10,598 nt of DNA from JBFJWU01 sp041623475 [NCBI: bacterium]. GTDB taxonomy: Bacteria; J088. The stretch spans positions 1 to 10,598 of the forward strand of contig JBFJWU010000091.1 of assembly GCA_041623475.1 (NCBI GenBank), read 5' to 3'. Position 1 is the stretch's first letter; every line of letters begins with the position of its first letter. Positions 1 through 6,792 of the stretch are shown one piece after another. The notes under the pieces were generated by a model that saw nothing but the letters and a program-made list of their open reading frames with translations, was not told the DNA's origin and ran no database searches. A program made the position numbers and the translations under genes.

Positions 1-669
1 GCCAGGATGCAGGGGAAACAGCCGTGCCAGCATGAAGATCGCCGCGCCGGACATAGCGCCGAAAGCAATTTGTGGCGCAAGTCCGTATAGTCCTGCCGCT
101 GCGGCGACCAGCGCCGCCGGCCCTGAAAGGACGGCGACAGCTGCAATGGTCCGTATTGACAGTCGCCAGGCAACGGCTTCAACGACCGGGATCCCCCGTC
201 GCAATCCCCACATTGAAACGTTGCCGGAAACGTGCCCAGCCAGTATTGATGCCTCGAGCATGACGCAGGCGAGAAACGCGATTGCCAGCGAGCCACTGGC
301 GATTCCCAGGTCAATCCACGTCCTGACAGGGTTGATCTTGAATGCCAGGCCGTCAGCGTATCCGGACATCGCACCCCAGCCGCCGACACCGATCGCGACA
401 ACACCCAGCAGCCAGACGGCAGCCAGTGGCAGGCCTGGAAGCGCTGGCAGGAAAACCCCGGGAGAAACATCGGTGACCATCGGGTCATCAGCGCGCTCCG
501 AGTCTTTTCGGGCGAGCACCATATGCAGTCCAACCGGAAGCCCCATATCCGGCAAGCGATCGGCCTCGACGACGGTCCACTTGCGGCTTCCCCGTCGCCT
601 GAAAGCTGCTCGGTCCGGGCCAGAAAGTCGGGCCAGGCTGGTTACAAAGATACGTGTTTCGTGGTCCAT
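1..669 (-). CDS. Multi-pass membrane protein of unknown function, C-terminus missing (window edge)
   Basis: An uninterrupted minus-strand frame of 223 codons starts at the ATG at 669-667 and runs off the left edge. That ATG overlaps the TGA of the deacetylase gene (ATGA), and AGGGA lies about 9 bases upstream, so the two genes are probably translationally coupled. The first 70 or so residues are soluble and charged (motif RRRGSRKW near 24-31) and match no domain I know. Hydrophobic segments follow at about 77-100, 117-143, 173-197 and 199-220, so this is an integral membrane protein, probably in the inner membrane. There is no signal peptide. The order SGPAAL (182-187) and then ARLFPLHPG (215-223) faintly recalls site-2 (M50) proteases, but the HExxH is absent: the equivalent stretch would be LEASI at 138-142. 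I do not assign a function. Being real and on this strand is well supported by the coupled start and the membrane pattern. Confidence 0.8.
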   Translation of the reverse strand, partial: MDHETRIFVTSLARLSGPDRAAFRRRGSRKWTVVEADRLPDMGLPVGLHMVLARKDSERADDPMVTDVSPGVFLPALPGLPLAAVWLLGVVAIGVGGWGAMSGYADGLAFKINPVRTWIDLGIASGSLAIAFLACVMLEASILAGHVSGNVSMWGLRRGIPVVEAVAWRLSIRTIAAVAVLSGPAALVAAAAGLYGLAPQIAFGAMSGAAIFMLARLFPLHPG

Positions 670-1697
670 CAGTTGATTTCCCTGCGTGCAGTCCGGTTGC
701 CGGCGACGATCGACTGGACCAGGTCGGCGATCCGATCGCCGGATTCCACCACCGGCATCACCGGCCAGGATTCCTGTGCGCAATCCTGGAGGATTGCGGG
801 TACGGATTCGGCCAGCGCCTGCAACGAATATCCGCCCTCCAGCAGGAACGCAAATGGTATTTCGGCAGATCGTGCCGCCAGGCAGAAGGGGCCAAAAATC
901 TGACGAAACCCGTTGGTCGTGACATTCATTCCGCCAAGCGGGTCCAGATGGTGGGCATCAAATCCTGCCGAGAACAGAATCAGTTGGGGATTCCAGTCCT
1001 GGATTTCCGTGGCAAGCGCGGCTGAAACCGTGCTGTAGTCCGGATCTCCGCAACCACCTGGCAGGGGGATATTGGTCGTTGTACCCGTGCCAGGTCCAGT
1101 GCCAGTCTCGGTTGCGTGGCCGGTGCCTGGATAAAACGGCCACTGGTGTATCGAAGCGTAGTACACCGACGGATTCGCGTAAAAAATTTCCTGGGTGCCA
1201 TTGCCGTGATGTACATCGGGATCAAAGACCATGACCCGCTCCAGGCCACGTTCCTCGATCGCATAGGCTGCGGCGACGGCAACATTATTGAACAGACAGA
1301 ATCCCATCGCCCGGGTTGACTCTGCGTGGTGACCAGGCGGCCGTCCGGCAGAAAATACAGTCGTGACCGGGTCTTCAAGAACGATGTCGACAGCCTGGCA
1401 GGCGGCGCCTGCTGCTGCAAGAGCCGCCTGGATGCTGTCTTTGCTGGTCCGTGTGTCGCCATCGAACATAGTCGGTGTGCCATCAGAGTCCAGGACCCGC
1501 TGCACATGTGCGGTTGTATGGACCCGATTCAGGTGACGTTCATCGCAGGGTTCCGGTGCGAACGTCACGATCTTGCTGGTCAGGTTTGCGTGATCCAGTC
1601 CCTCGACGATTGCGTCCAGACGTGCCGGTCGTTCCGGGTGTCCGGGGCCCGCGTTGTGTGATTTGAACAGGGGCGTATAGGCCAGTTGAATCTGCAT
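669..1697 (-). CDS. Histone deacetylase family amidohydrolase (class II / acetylpolyamine type)
   Basis: This 342-residue enzyme should hydrolyse an acetyl-amide bond (acetyl-lysine, acetylpolyamine or a similar small substrate) in the cytoplasm using a zinc ion. The family motifs appear in order. GPGHPERPARL is at 17-27. PPGHHAE carries the catalytic His pair H123/H124, and GFCLFNN is at 132-138. DPDVHHGNGT gives zinc ligands D161 and H163, SAGFD gives the third ligand D247, and LEGGY carries the catalytic Tyr290. Length is normal for the family. The ATG at 1697 is right because the usual N-terminal YTPLF...GHPERP region starts at once. No Shine-Dalgarno sequence is visible before it. Two minor oddities: Pro160 sits where an aromatic residue is common, and the loop at about 191-208 is unusually rich in Gly and Thr. 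The gene is divergent from the transglycosylase and coupled to the membrane protein downstream. The natural substrate cannot be read from the sequence. Confidence 0.95.
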   Translation of the reverse strand: MQIQLAYTPLFKSHNAGPGHPERPARLDAIVEGLDHANLTSKIVTFAPEPCDERHLNRVHTTAHVQRVLDSDGTPTMFDGDTRTSKDSIQAALAAAGAACQAVDIVLEDPVTTVFSAGRPPGHHAESTRAMGFCLFNNVAVAAAYAIEERGLERVMVFDPDVHHGNGTQEIFYANPSVYYASIHQWPFYPGTGHATETGTGPGTGTTTNIPLPGGCGDPDYSTVSAALATEIQDWNPQLILFSAGFDAHHLDPLGGMNVTTNGFRQIFGPFCLAARSAEIPFAFLLEGGYSLQALAESVPAILQDCAQESWPVMPVVESGDRIADLVQSIVAGNRTARREIN

Positions 1698-1713
1698 CGT
1701 TGTGGTTAAGAAT
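1686..1713 (+). promoter_or_regulatory. Putative sigma-70-like promoter for the envelope operon
   Basis: TTGAAT (1686-1691) and AAGAAT (1708-1713) each match four of six consensus positions with a 16-base spacer. The -35 lies inside the first codons of the divergent deacetylase. A start of transcription near 1720 would leave about 48 bases before the GTG at 1768, which supports that start over the upstream GTG at 1702. Its -10 overlaps the -10 proposed for the opposite strand. The matches are weak. Confidence 0.25.
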
Positions 1714-1737
1714 AGCCGGGGTCGACAGCCTCGGCAA
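1709..1737 (-). promoter_or_regulatory. Putative sigma-70-like promoter for the deacetylase transcript
   Basis: Read on the minus strand, TTGCCG (1737-1732) and TATTCT (1714-1709) each match four of six consensus positions and are separated by exactly 17 bases. Transcription would begin near 1702, only about five bases before the deacetylase ATG, giving a nearly leaderless message. That fits the lack of a Shine-Dalgarno sequence there. The matches are weak and this is a prediction only. Confidence 0.3.
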
Positions 1738-1767
1738 TGTTGGTCGCGAACTGATAACCTGCTGGAC

Positions 1768-3858
1768 GTGCATATCTGGATTCACGTCGTTGCATCTGCT
1801 CTGGTTGTGCTGCTGTGGGCCTGCGCAGCGCCGCCAGCACCGGTTGATCCGGCACCCGCCGCATTGGCACCGGTCCCGGATTTCTTGAATAACCATTACG
1901 ATGATCCGCGCAGTCGCTGGATCGCATTGACAACCACACCGCAGTGCAAATCAGCGCGCGACAAGCTGCAATCGCTGTTGCGTGATGTTCCGCAACACAG
2001 GACCCATGTTTATGGTGCCTGGATGTTGTGCGCGCTTGAATCCGGATCGTTCGGGACGGCGGCAACGATCGGCGATCGAATCTTGTCAACCGATGCCGAT
2101 GACTGGTGGCGAGCCGGTGCGCAGTGGTCAAAAATCCTCGGCCTGCCGGCCACGGCTGCAGTCAGTCTGCCGGCTGAGCTTCCCGAATATGTCGGTGCGC
2201 ACATTCTTCGCGCTGCGATTGCCAGGGCCCAGCAGGTGCCTGTTCCGGACTGGTCGAATGAACTGTTTCAGCGATTTCCCGGCGACCTGGGGTGGACGGA
2301 CGACTTTCGTCGACAAGCGTTGGCGGCCCTGACAAGGGACCAGCGATGGGCGTTGGCGATCCGGCTGGCATCCGGCGGGCACAATCCCACGGCGTTTGAA
2401 GTGCTGGAACATCTGTGGACAGAGTCCGGTGTTGCCGACCCGGTAGGCGAATGGTCGGATTGGACCACAGACCCCGGTGCAGCGGAGTTGATCTGGTTTG
2501 CCGACACGGCTTTTGCTGCCCGGCAGTATCGCCTGGCAGCGGCTGCAGGGCAATCTGCGTTTGAATCGGGTTCTGGCCACGGCTTGCTGGTCTGGGGCCG
2601 GTCGCTGGCTCGACTGGGGCAGGGTGGGCAGGCAACCGCGGTCTGGCGGCAACATCTGGCCACGGTCAAAGGAACATCGGTCGAGCCGCGTATCCTGTAT
2701 CGCCTGGGCCTGCTGGCCGAGGACCGCAACGACGCGGGGTCGGCAGAGGGCTGGTACCAGCTGGCGGCGACCCTGCCAGTTGTGTCGGGTGACCGGGATG
2801 ATGCAGGGTTTCGCAGTGGCTGGCTGCCATACCGGCGTGGAGATCTGTCAACTGCGTATACCCGGTTTGCGTACGAGCAGGAAACCGCTCAGGGCATTGT
2901 CGAAACTCGTCGTGCCGCATATTGGGCTGCAATGGCCGCGACGTCAAGTACCGAACGAATTCAGTTGCTGCGGATCCTGCGCGAGGATGCGCCGCTGGGA
3001 TACTACGGCTGGTTGGCAGCGATTGCAATGGGCAGGCCTGTGACAGAAGGTGTCCACTGGATGTCGCTGGCCGGTACCGAGGTTACCGAGGCCCAGGCAG
3101 CAGTGTTCGGCAAAGTGGATCAGATGGGTCGCCTGGGCCTGCAATTGCCGGCGTTGGCATCGCTGTGGCAGGGATGGCCGGGCGATTCGGATGCATATCG
3201 CCTGGGCCTGTTGCGTGCGGCGCAGGCGCTGGATGATGTATCGGGAAGCTTGACGTATTTCTGGAGTCGCTACGAATCACTGTTTCGCAGCGAAGCGCCG
3301 TCATATTTCCGTGATCTCTGGGACATCGTTTATCCGCGCCCATACGGTGCGCTGGTCGCCGAGGCGGCGCAACGGTTTAACGTCGATCCGTTGCTGATTT
3401 ACGCGATAATGCGAGAGGAAAGTCGCTTTCGGGCCGATGTTGTCAGTCCGGCGGGTGCGATCGGGTTATTGCAGCTGATGCCGGGCACGGCATTGCTGGT
3501 TTCGCGCCGGACCGGGCTGCCATACGGCGGGCCAGCGGATCTGTCACGACCAGAGATTAATGTCCCCCTTGGGACCGCTTACATTGCCAGCCTGCTGGTA
3601 GAATACCGCCAGAACAAGTTCCGCGCGATCGCCGCGTACAACGCGGGTCCACGGGCAGTTGATCGCTGGGTGACGCGTTTTGGCGAGGCCTTCCCGGCCG
3701 ATGCCTGGGTTGAGGAGATACCTTATCTGGAAACGCGCAAATATGTGGGTAAGGTCCTCCGCAGCTTTGTTCGATACCACGCCCTGGCGGGACAGTCCCC
3801 GGCGCAGGCGGCTTTGCCGGGCGTGCCTGTTGTTTCTGCTCTGGGGGATCGCCCCTGA
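1768..3858 (+). CDS. slt: Soluble lytic murein transglycosylase, Slt70-type, predicted lipoprotein
   Basis: It should cleave the MurNAc-GlcNAc bond of peptidoglycan in the periplasm, leaving 1,6-anhydromuropeptides. The long N-terminal part (about 20-520) is alpha-helical and repeat-like, as in the ring domain of Slt70. The C-terminal GH23 domain has MREESRF with catalytic Glu551, GAIGLLQLMPGTA around 564-576, AAYNAGP at 622-628 and IPYLETRKYV near the end, all family hallmarks. I favour the GTG at 1768 (696 residues). It gives a compact signal MHIWIHVVASALVVLLWAC with a lipobox-like end at Cys19, and leaves room for a promoter. The GTG at 1702 (718 residues) would add 22 polar residues before the signal and start 5 bases from the divergent gene's start. 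Neither start has a clear ribosome binding site. Its 3' end overlaps the metallopeptidase gene. Function is secure; the start and lipid anchoring are less so. Confidence 0.93.
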   Translation: MHIWIHVVASALVVLLWACAAPPAPVDPAPAALAPVPDFLNNHYDDPRSRWIALTTTPQCKSARDKLQSLLRDVPQHRTHVYGAWMLCALESGSFGTAATIGDRILSTDADDWWRAGAQWSKILGLPATAAVSLPAELPEYVGAHILRAAIARAQQVPVPDWSNELFQRFPGDLGWTDDFRRQALAALTRDQRWALAIRLASGGHNPTAFEVLEHLWTESGVADPVGEWSDWTTDPGAAELIWFADTAFAARQYRLAAAAGQSAFESGSGHGLLVWGRSLARLGQGGQATAVWRQHLATVKGTSVEPRILYRLGLLAEDRNDAGSAEGWYQLAATLPVVSGDRDDAGFRSGWLPYRRGDLSTAYTRFAYEQETAQGIVETRRAAYWAAMAATSSTERIQLLRILREDAPLGYYGWLAAIAMGRPVTEGVHWMSLAGTEVTEAQAAVFGKVDQMGRLGLQLPALASLWQGWPGDSDAYRLGLLRAAQALDDVSGSLTYFWSRYESLFRSEAPSYFRDLWDIVYPRPYGALVAEAAQRFNVDPLLIYAIMREESRFRADVVSPAGAIGLLQLMPGTALLVSRRTGLPYGGPADLSRPEINVPLGTAYIASLLVEYRQNKFRAIAAYNAGPRAVDRWVTRFGEAFPADAWVEEIPYLETRKYVGKVLRSFVRYHALAGQSPAQAALPGVPVVSALGDRP

Positions 3859-6784
3859 TCCAGTCGCGCACGCGGCATCTGATTTCCTGCCCGGTCAGCA
3901 ATGGTCAACGTGGACATCCGGTCCATTCCAATTCCACTTTACTGAGGCCGGACGGGACACAGTTGCCAGGCTAGCCGGAATCGGCAGGCGAGCCTGGGAT
4001 GACATTGCCGAATGGACCGGGAGCGTGCCGGCGACCCCGATCCACGTTGTCGTCATCCTCGACAACGATTTCGCCAATGGTTCTGCCCAGTCCATGCCGC
4101 GAAATCTGATCCGGCTGTATCCGGTCCATCCGCGACAACCCGGTTTCCTGCAGGAGTACGACGACTGGCTGGCGCTGCTGTTCGTCCATGAATTGATCCA
4201 CATTTTCCACATCGACGATGCGGAGTTGCCGGCATCTGTTTTTCGCAAGATATTCGGACGCAACCTGATCCACCTGGCTGAATTGCGGGGGCGCGATATC
4301 CCGTTTGGCATCGGGTTTCCGAACGCCCTGCTGCCAGATACCTTGATCGAAGGATACGCCGTCTGGGGCGAGGGAGAGTTGGTCGCAGGCCGGGGACGGG
4401 GCAACAACGTGCTCGGCCTGACGCTGTTGCGTAACCTGGCACGGGACCAGGCGCTGGGCGGACTGGGGCGCGCAACCGCACGCCGGAGAAGCTTTCCTGG
4501 CGGCAACGCGCCGCGGATCCTGGGTGGGTCATTGCATCAGTACGGTGCTGAACGCCGTGGATTTGACTGGCCCGCGATGTACCGGCTCAACGCACGTGGA
4601 TTTGCACCGCTCCTGTATGCCATACCGTGGGCGATCGAACACGGCGAACGTCCCGGTGACACGTGGCACAGTTGGACCGTCTACCAGCGTGGTGTCCAGC
4701 GCTCATTTGACTTTCACCGGGGGGCATTCAACGAAGGGGATGCGATGTACGGCCCCGTACGTGACCTGGCGACGCCGCGATTCGACCAACAGGGTGGGCT
4801 GTATGCGACCGCAGCGGATGGGCGATCACGCAGCGCCGTGGTCAAAATTGAAAACGATGGATCGACGCGGCGAATTGTCGAACGATTTGGTGGTACCGGC
4901 CTGGCGATCCTTGATAACGGTGGCATCTGGCTGGACTCGAGCCAGCGGGTATCTGATACGGCCGTTGTCTCAGACCTGTGGCGGGTCGAAGATGGTTCGT
5001 TGCAGCGTGTTTCCCTCAACCTGCACGCCTTCGATGTAAATGGGCGATCTGGCCGGATCGCCTACGTTGTGCGCCGCGGCACCCGGTATTGCGTCGCGGT
5101 GTCTGATCCGCCTGGCCAGCCGCCGGTCGACCGCGCCTGCGGGCCGGACGGCTTTGTGCTGAGCCACCCGGACATTTCCGCGGACGGCCAAAAGGTGTTA
5201 TTTTCTGCGTGGTCACCACGGTACCGCGACAGCATTTACATCTGGGACCGGGCATCCGACGCTGTCCAGCGCCTGACCAGTTCTGATACCAGCGATTGGT
5301 ATCCCCAATGGGGAACGGACAATTCTATCTGGGCCGTTCGGACGCTGGACGGTACACCGGATTTGTATCGCTTGCCAGAACCCGGCGGTACCTGGGTGCG
5401 GGTCACACGGACGTTGCACGGAGTCTGGCAGTATGCGATCAATCCGGTCGATGGATCCATCGCCTATACCTATCCGGACAGCAGCGGTTGGCACTTGGCG
5501 ACCCTGGCGGTTGATGAACACCTGGTCCGACCGGTTACCGATTCGTCCCCGGCGCCGGATGCGCGAATTCGTTCACCCCAGCCGGTTCCGGACTGGCCAC
5601 CGATTGCGGTTACCGATGCCGTTCCCTACAGCGCCACCAGGACGATTGCGCCGATGGGCTGGACACCCCTGATTACCTGGGGCGACGGCACGGGCCATTA
5701 CGGTGCGACTGTTGGTGGTGGCGACGTCGTCGGGTTCTGGGCCTGGGCCGCTGCGCTTCGCACCGACAGCCGCGGTAATCCCGATGCGTCGCTGACAGTT
5801 TCCAGAAATTACGGACGTTGGTCGTTGTCAGGTGGTGGGGACCTGTCACCGGTGGGACGACCCCCATTTGGTCAGGCAGCGTTCCGGCAACGAGGTTGGG
5901 TCAGGGTTGGTCGCGCTTTCCGGGGCCTGGACGTAGGTCGGTCAATTGCGGCTCGTACAGAGGTCGAAGGTGGCCTGCACGAGGACAGGCTGTCCGGACG
6001 CGATGTTCCCGAAGCGGTTTCGGTCGGTCTGATCGCTGCCCGCGACAGCCGCAGCCAGTATACGTGGTCTCTGGTGTCAGGTGACGGATGGATGCTGAAG
6101 GGCCTGGTTGCTGGCGATTTCGGTATCGGCGGGGCCCGATTGCCGGATGGGCGCGCAGAGGTCGTGGCCGCCAGTGGCGGATTTGTCGGCGGGGATTTGC
6201 AATGGCAGCTGCAGGTTGCCGCGGCAGCGCACGGCCGTACCGCTGGTCCGCTGGATTATTCGTTGCGGCCACCAGCCGACGCATCGTTTTCGGCCAGGAC
6301 TTTTTCGGGACGCGGGGTTCGGTCTGGTGGAGTTGACGGTGTGGATCGCTTCGCTTCGTGGGATGCCGAGCTGGTTCATCCTGTGGCGTGGATCGAGGCC
6401 GGCCCCGGATCCGCACCGATTTTCTTTGACCAGGCAAATATTCGCGGATACGTTGCGGGGTCGCACTGGCAGGCGGGCCTGCCAGTCGACGATTTGCGCG
6501 GCAACGATGTCTACGCAGGGGCCGAATTGGGGCTGGGTCTGTCGATCGCCTACATCATTCGCCTGCCCGAAATCCGGTTTGGCAGTCGCTGGGCAGTTAC
6601 CGACAGCGACGGTCGACGGGACCCACGGCCGGAAATCTATGGATCCGTTGGTTTCACCTTTAACGAATTCGGGCGATTCCTGGACCGGGGCAGCCTGAAC
6701 GTTTATCATCCCGGGCAGTCATCACCGGATATTGAAGATCGGGGCACGCTGCATCCTGCCCGGACCTGCTGCACAATGAGATAA
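3743..6784 (+). CDS. Secreted HExxH metallopeptidase with PD40/TolB-like propeller and probable outer-membrane barrel
   Basis: About 1013 residues from the ATG at 3743. The signal peptide has a basic RRRR stretch, a core around LLFLLWG and a predicted cut after AHA (residue 44). Residues about 50-290 form a gluzincin-like peptidase MA domain. HELIH (149-153) supplies two His ligands and catalytic Glu150, and Glu203 in LIEGYAVWGE is the likely third ligand. FGRN and FPNAL between them and the DNDFANGSA and PRNLIRLYP strands before them fit this family. About 300-620 contains WD40/PD40-like blades, clearest at HPDISADGQKVLFSAW (475-490). From about 630 the sequence alternates as beta strands with FSARTFSGRG and NIRGY motifs seen in outer-membrane barrels, ending GFTFNEF at 976. 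A 37-residue tail follows. Substrate unknown. Alternative starts are ATG 3701 and TTG 3767; all overlap the transglycosylase gene. The architecture is known in diderms but I know no characterised function. Confidence 0.85.
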   Translation: MWVRSSAALFDTTPWRDSPRRRRLCRACLLFLLWGIAPDPVAHAASDFLPGQQWSTWTSGPFQFHFTEAGRDTVARLAGIGRRAWDDIAEWTGSVPATPIHVVVILDNDFANGSAQSMPRNLIRLYPVHPRQPGFLQEYDDWLALLFVHELIHIFHIDDAELPASVFRKIFGRNLIHLAELRGRDIPFGIGFPNALLPDTLIEGYAVWGEGELVAGRGRGNNVLGLTLLRNLARDQALGGLGRATARRRSFPGGNAPRILGGSLHQYGAERRGFDWPAMYRLNARGFAPLLYAIPWAIEHGERPGDTWHSWTVYQRGVQRSFDFHRGAFNEGDAMYGPVRDLATPRFDQQGGLYATAADGRSRSAVVKIENDGSTRRIVERFGGTGLAILDNGGIWLDSSQRVSDTAVVSDLWRVEDGSLQRVSLNLHAFDVNGRSGRIAYVVRRGTRYCVAVSDPPGQPPVDRACGPDGFVLSHPDISADGQKVLFSAWSPRYRDSIYIWDRASDAVQRLTSSDTSDWYPQWGTDNSIWAVRTLDGTPDLYRLPEPGGTWVRVTRTLHGVWQYAINPVDGSIAYTYPDSSGWHLATLAVDEHLVRPVTDSSPAPDARIRSPQPVPDWPPIAVTDAVPYSATRTIAPMGWTPLITWGDGTGHYGATVGGGDVVGFWAWAAALRTDSRGNPDASLTVSRNYGRWSLSGGGDLSPVGRPPFGQAAFRQRGWVRVGRAFRGLDVGRSIAARTEVEGGLHEDRLSGRDVPEAVSVGLIAARDSRSQYTWSLVSGDGWMLKGLVAGDFGIGGARLPDGRAEVVAASGGFVGGDLQWQLQVAAAAHGRTAGPLDYSLRPPADASFSARTFSGRGVRSGGVDGVDRFASWDAELVHPVAWIEAGPGSAPIFFDQANIRGYVAGSHWQAGLPVDDLRGNDVYAGAELGLGLSIAYIIRLPEIRFGSRWAVTDSDGRRDPRPEIYGSVGFTFNEFGRFLDRGSLNVYHPGQSSPDIEDRGTLHPARTCCTMR
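6465..6486. repeat. Perfect 10-bp inverted repeat inside the barrel-coding region
   Basis: ACTGGCAGGC (6465-6474) and GCCTGCCAGT (6477-6486) are exact reverse complements separated by GG. In RNA the innermost pair would open to leave a four-base loop. No T-run follows, so it is not a usual terminator. It lies in frame in the metallopeptidase gene (residues near HWQAGLPVDD). It may be chance in GC-rich DNA. Confidence 0.6.
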
Positions 6785-6792
6785 TTGATTCT

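Noticed and set aside
32-676. Open plus-strand frame of 214 codons, plus shorter overlapping ones
   Set aside because: Low-complexity Ala/Ser/Pro/Thr/Arg-rich translation with no recognisable domain; it is antisense to the membrane-protein gene, whose hydrophobic pattern and coupled start are far more convincing.
725-741. 8-bp inverted repeat CGGCGATC-C-GATCGCCG near the deacetylase 3' end, considered as a terminator
   Set aside because: No T-run follows on the minus strand, and the next minus-strand gene starts in the ATGA overlap, so termination here makes little sense. Arms of this length occur by chance in GC-rich DNA.
1702-1767. Upstream GTG 1702 as the transglycosylase start
   Set aside because: It would give 22 polar residues before the lipoprotein signal, start 5 bases from the divergent gene's start and precede the best promoter candidate. 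Kept only as an alternative.
2701-3210. Three exact copies of CGCCTGGGCCTG (2701, 3130, 3199)
   Set aside because: All lie in the same frame and encode Arg-Leu-Gly-Leu in the helical part of the transglycosylase with preferred codons; the spacing is irregular, so helical-repeat composition and codon bias explain them better than a DNA element.
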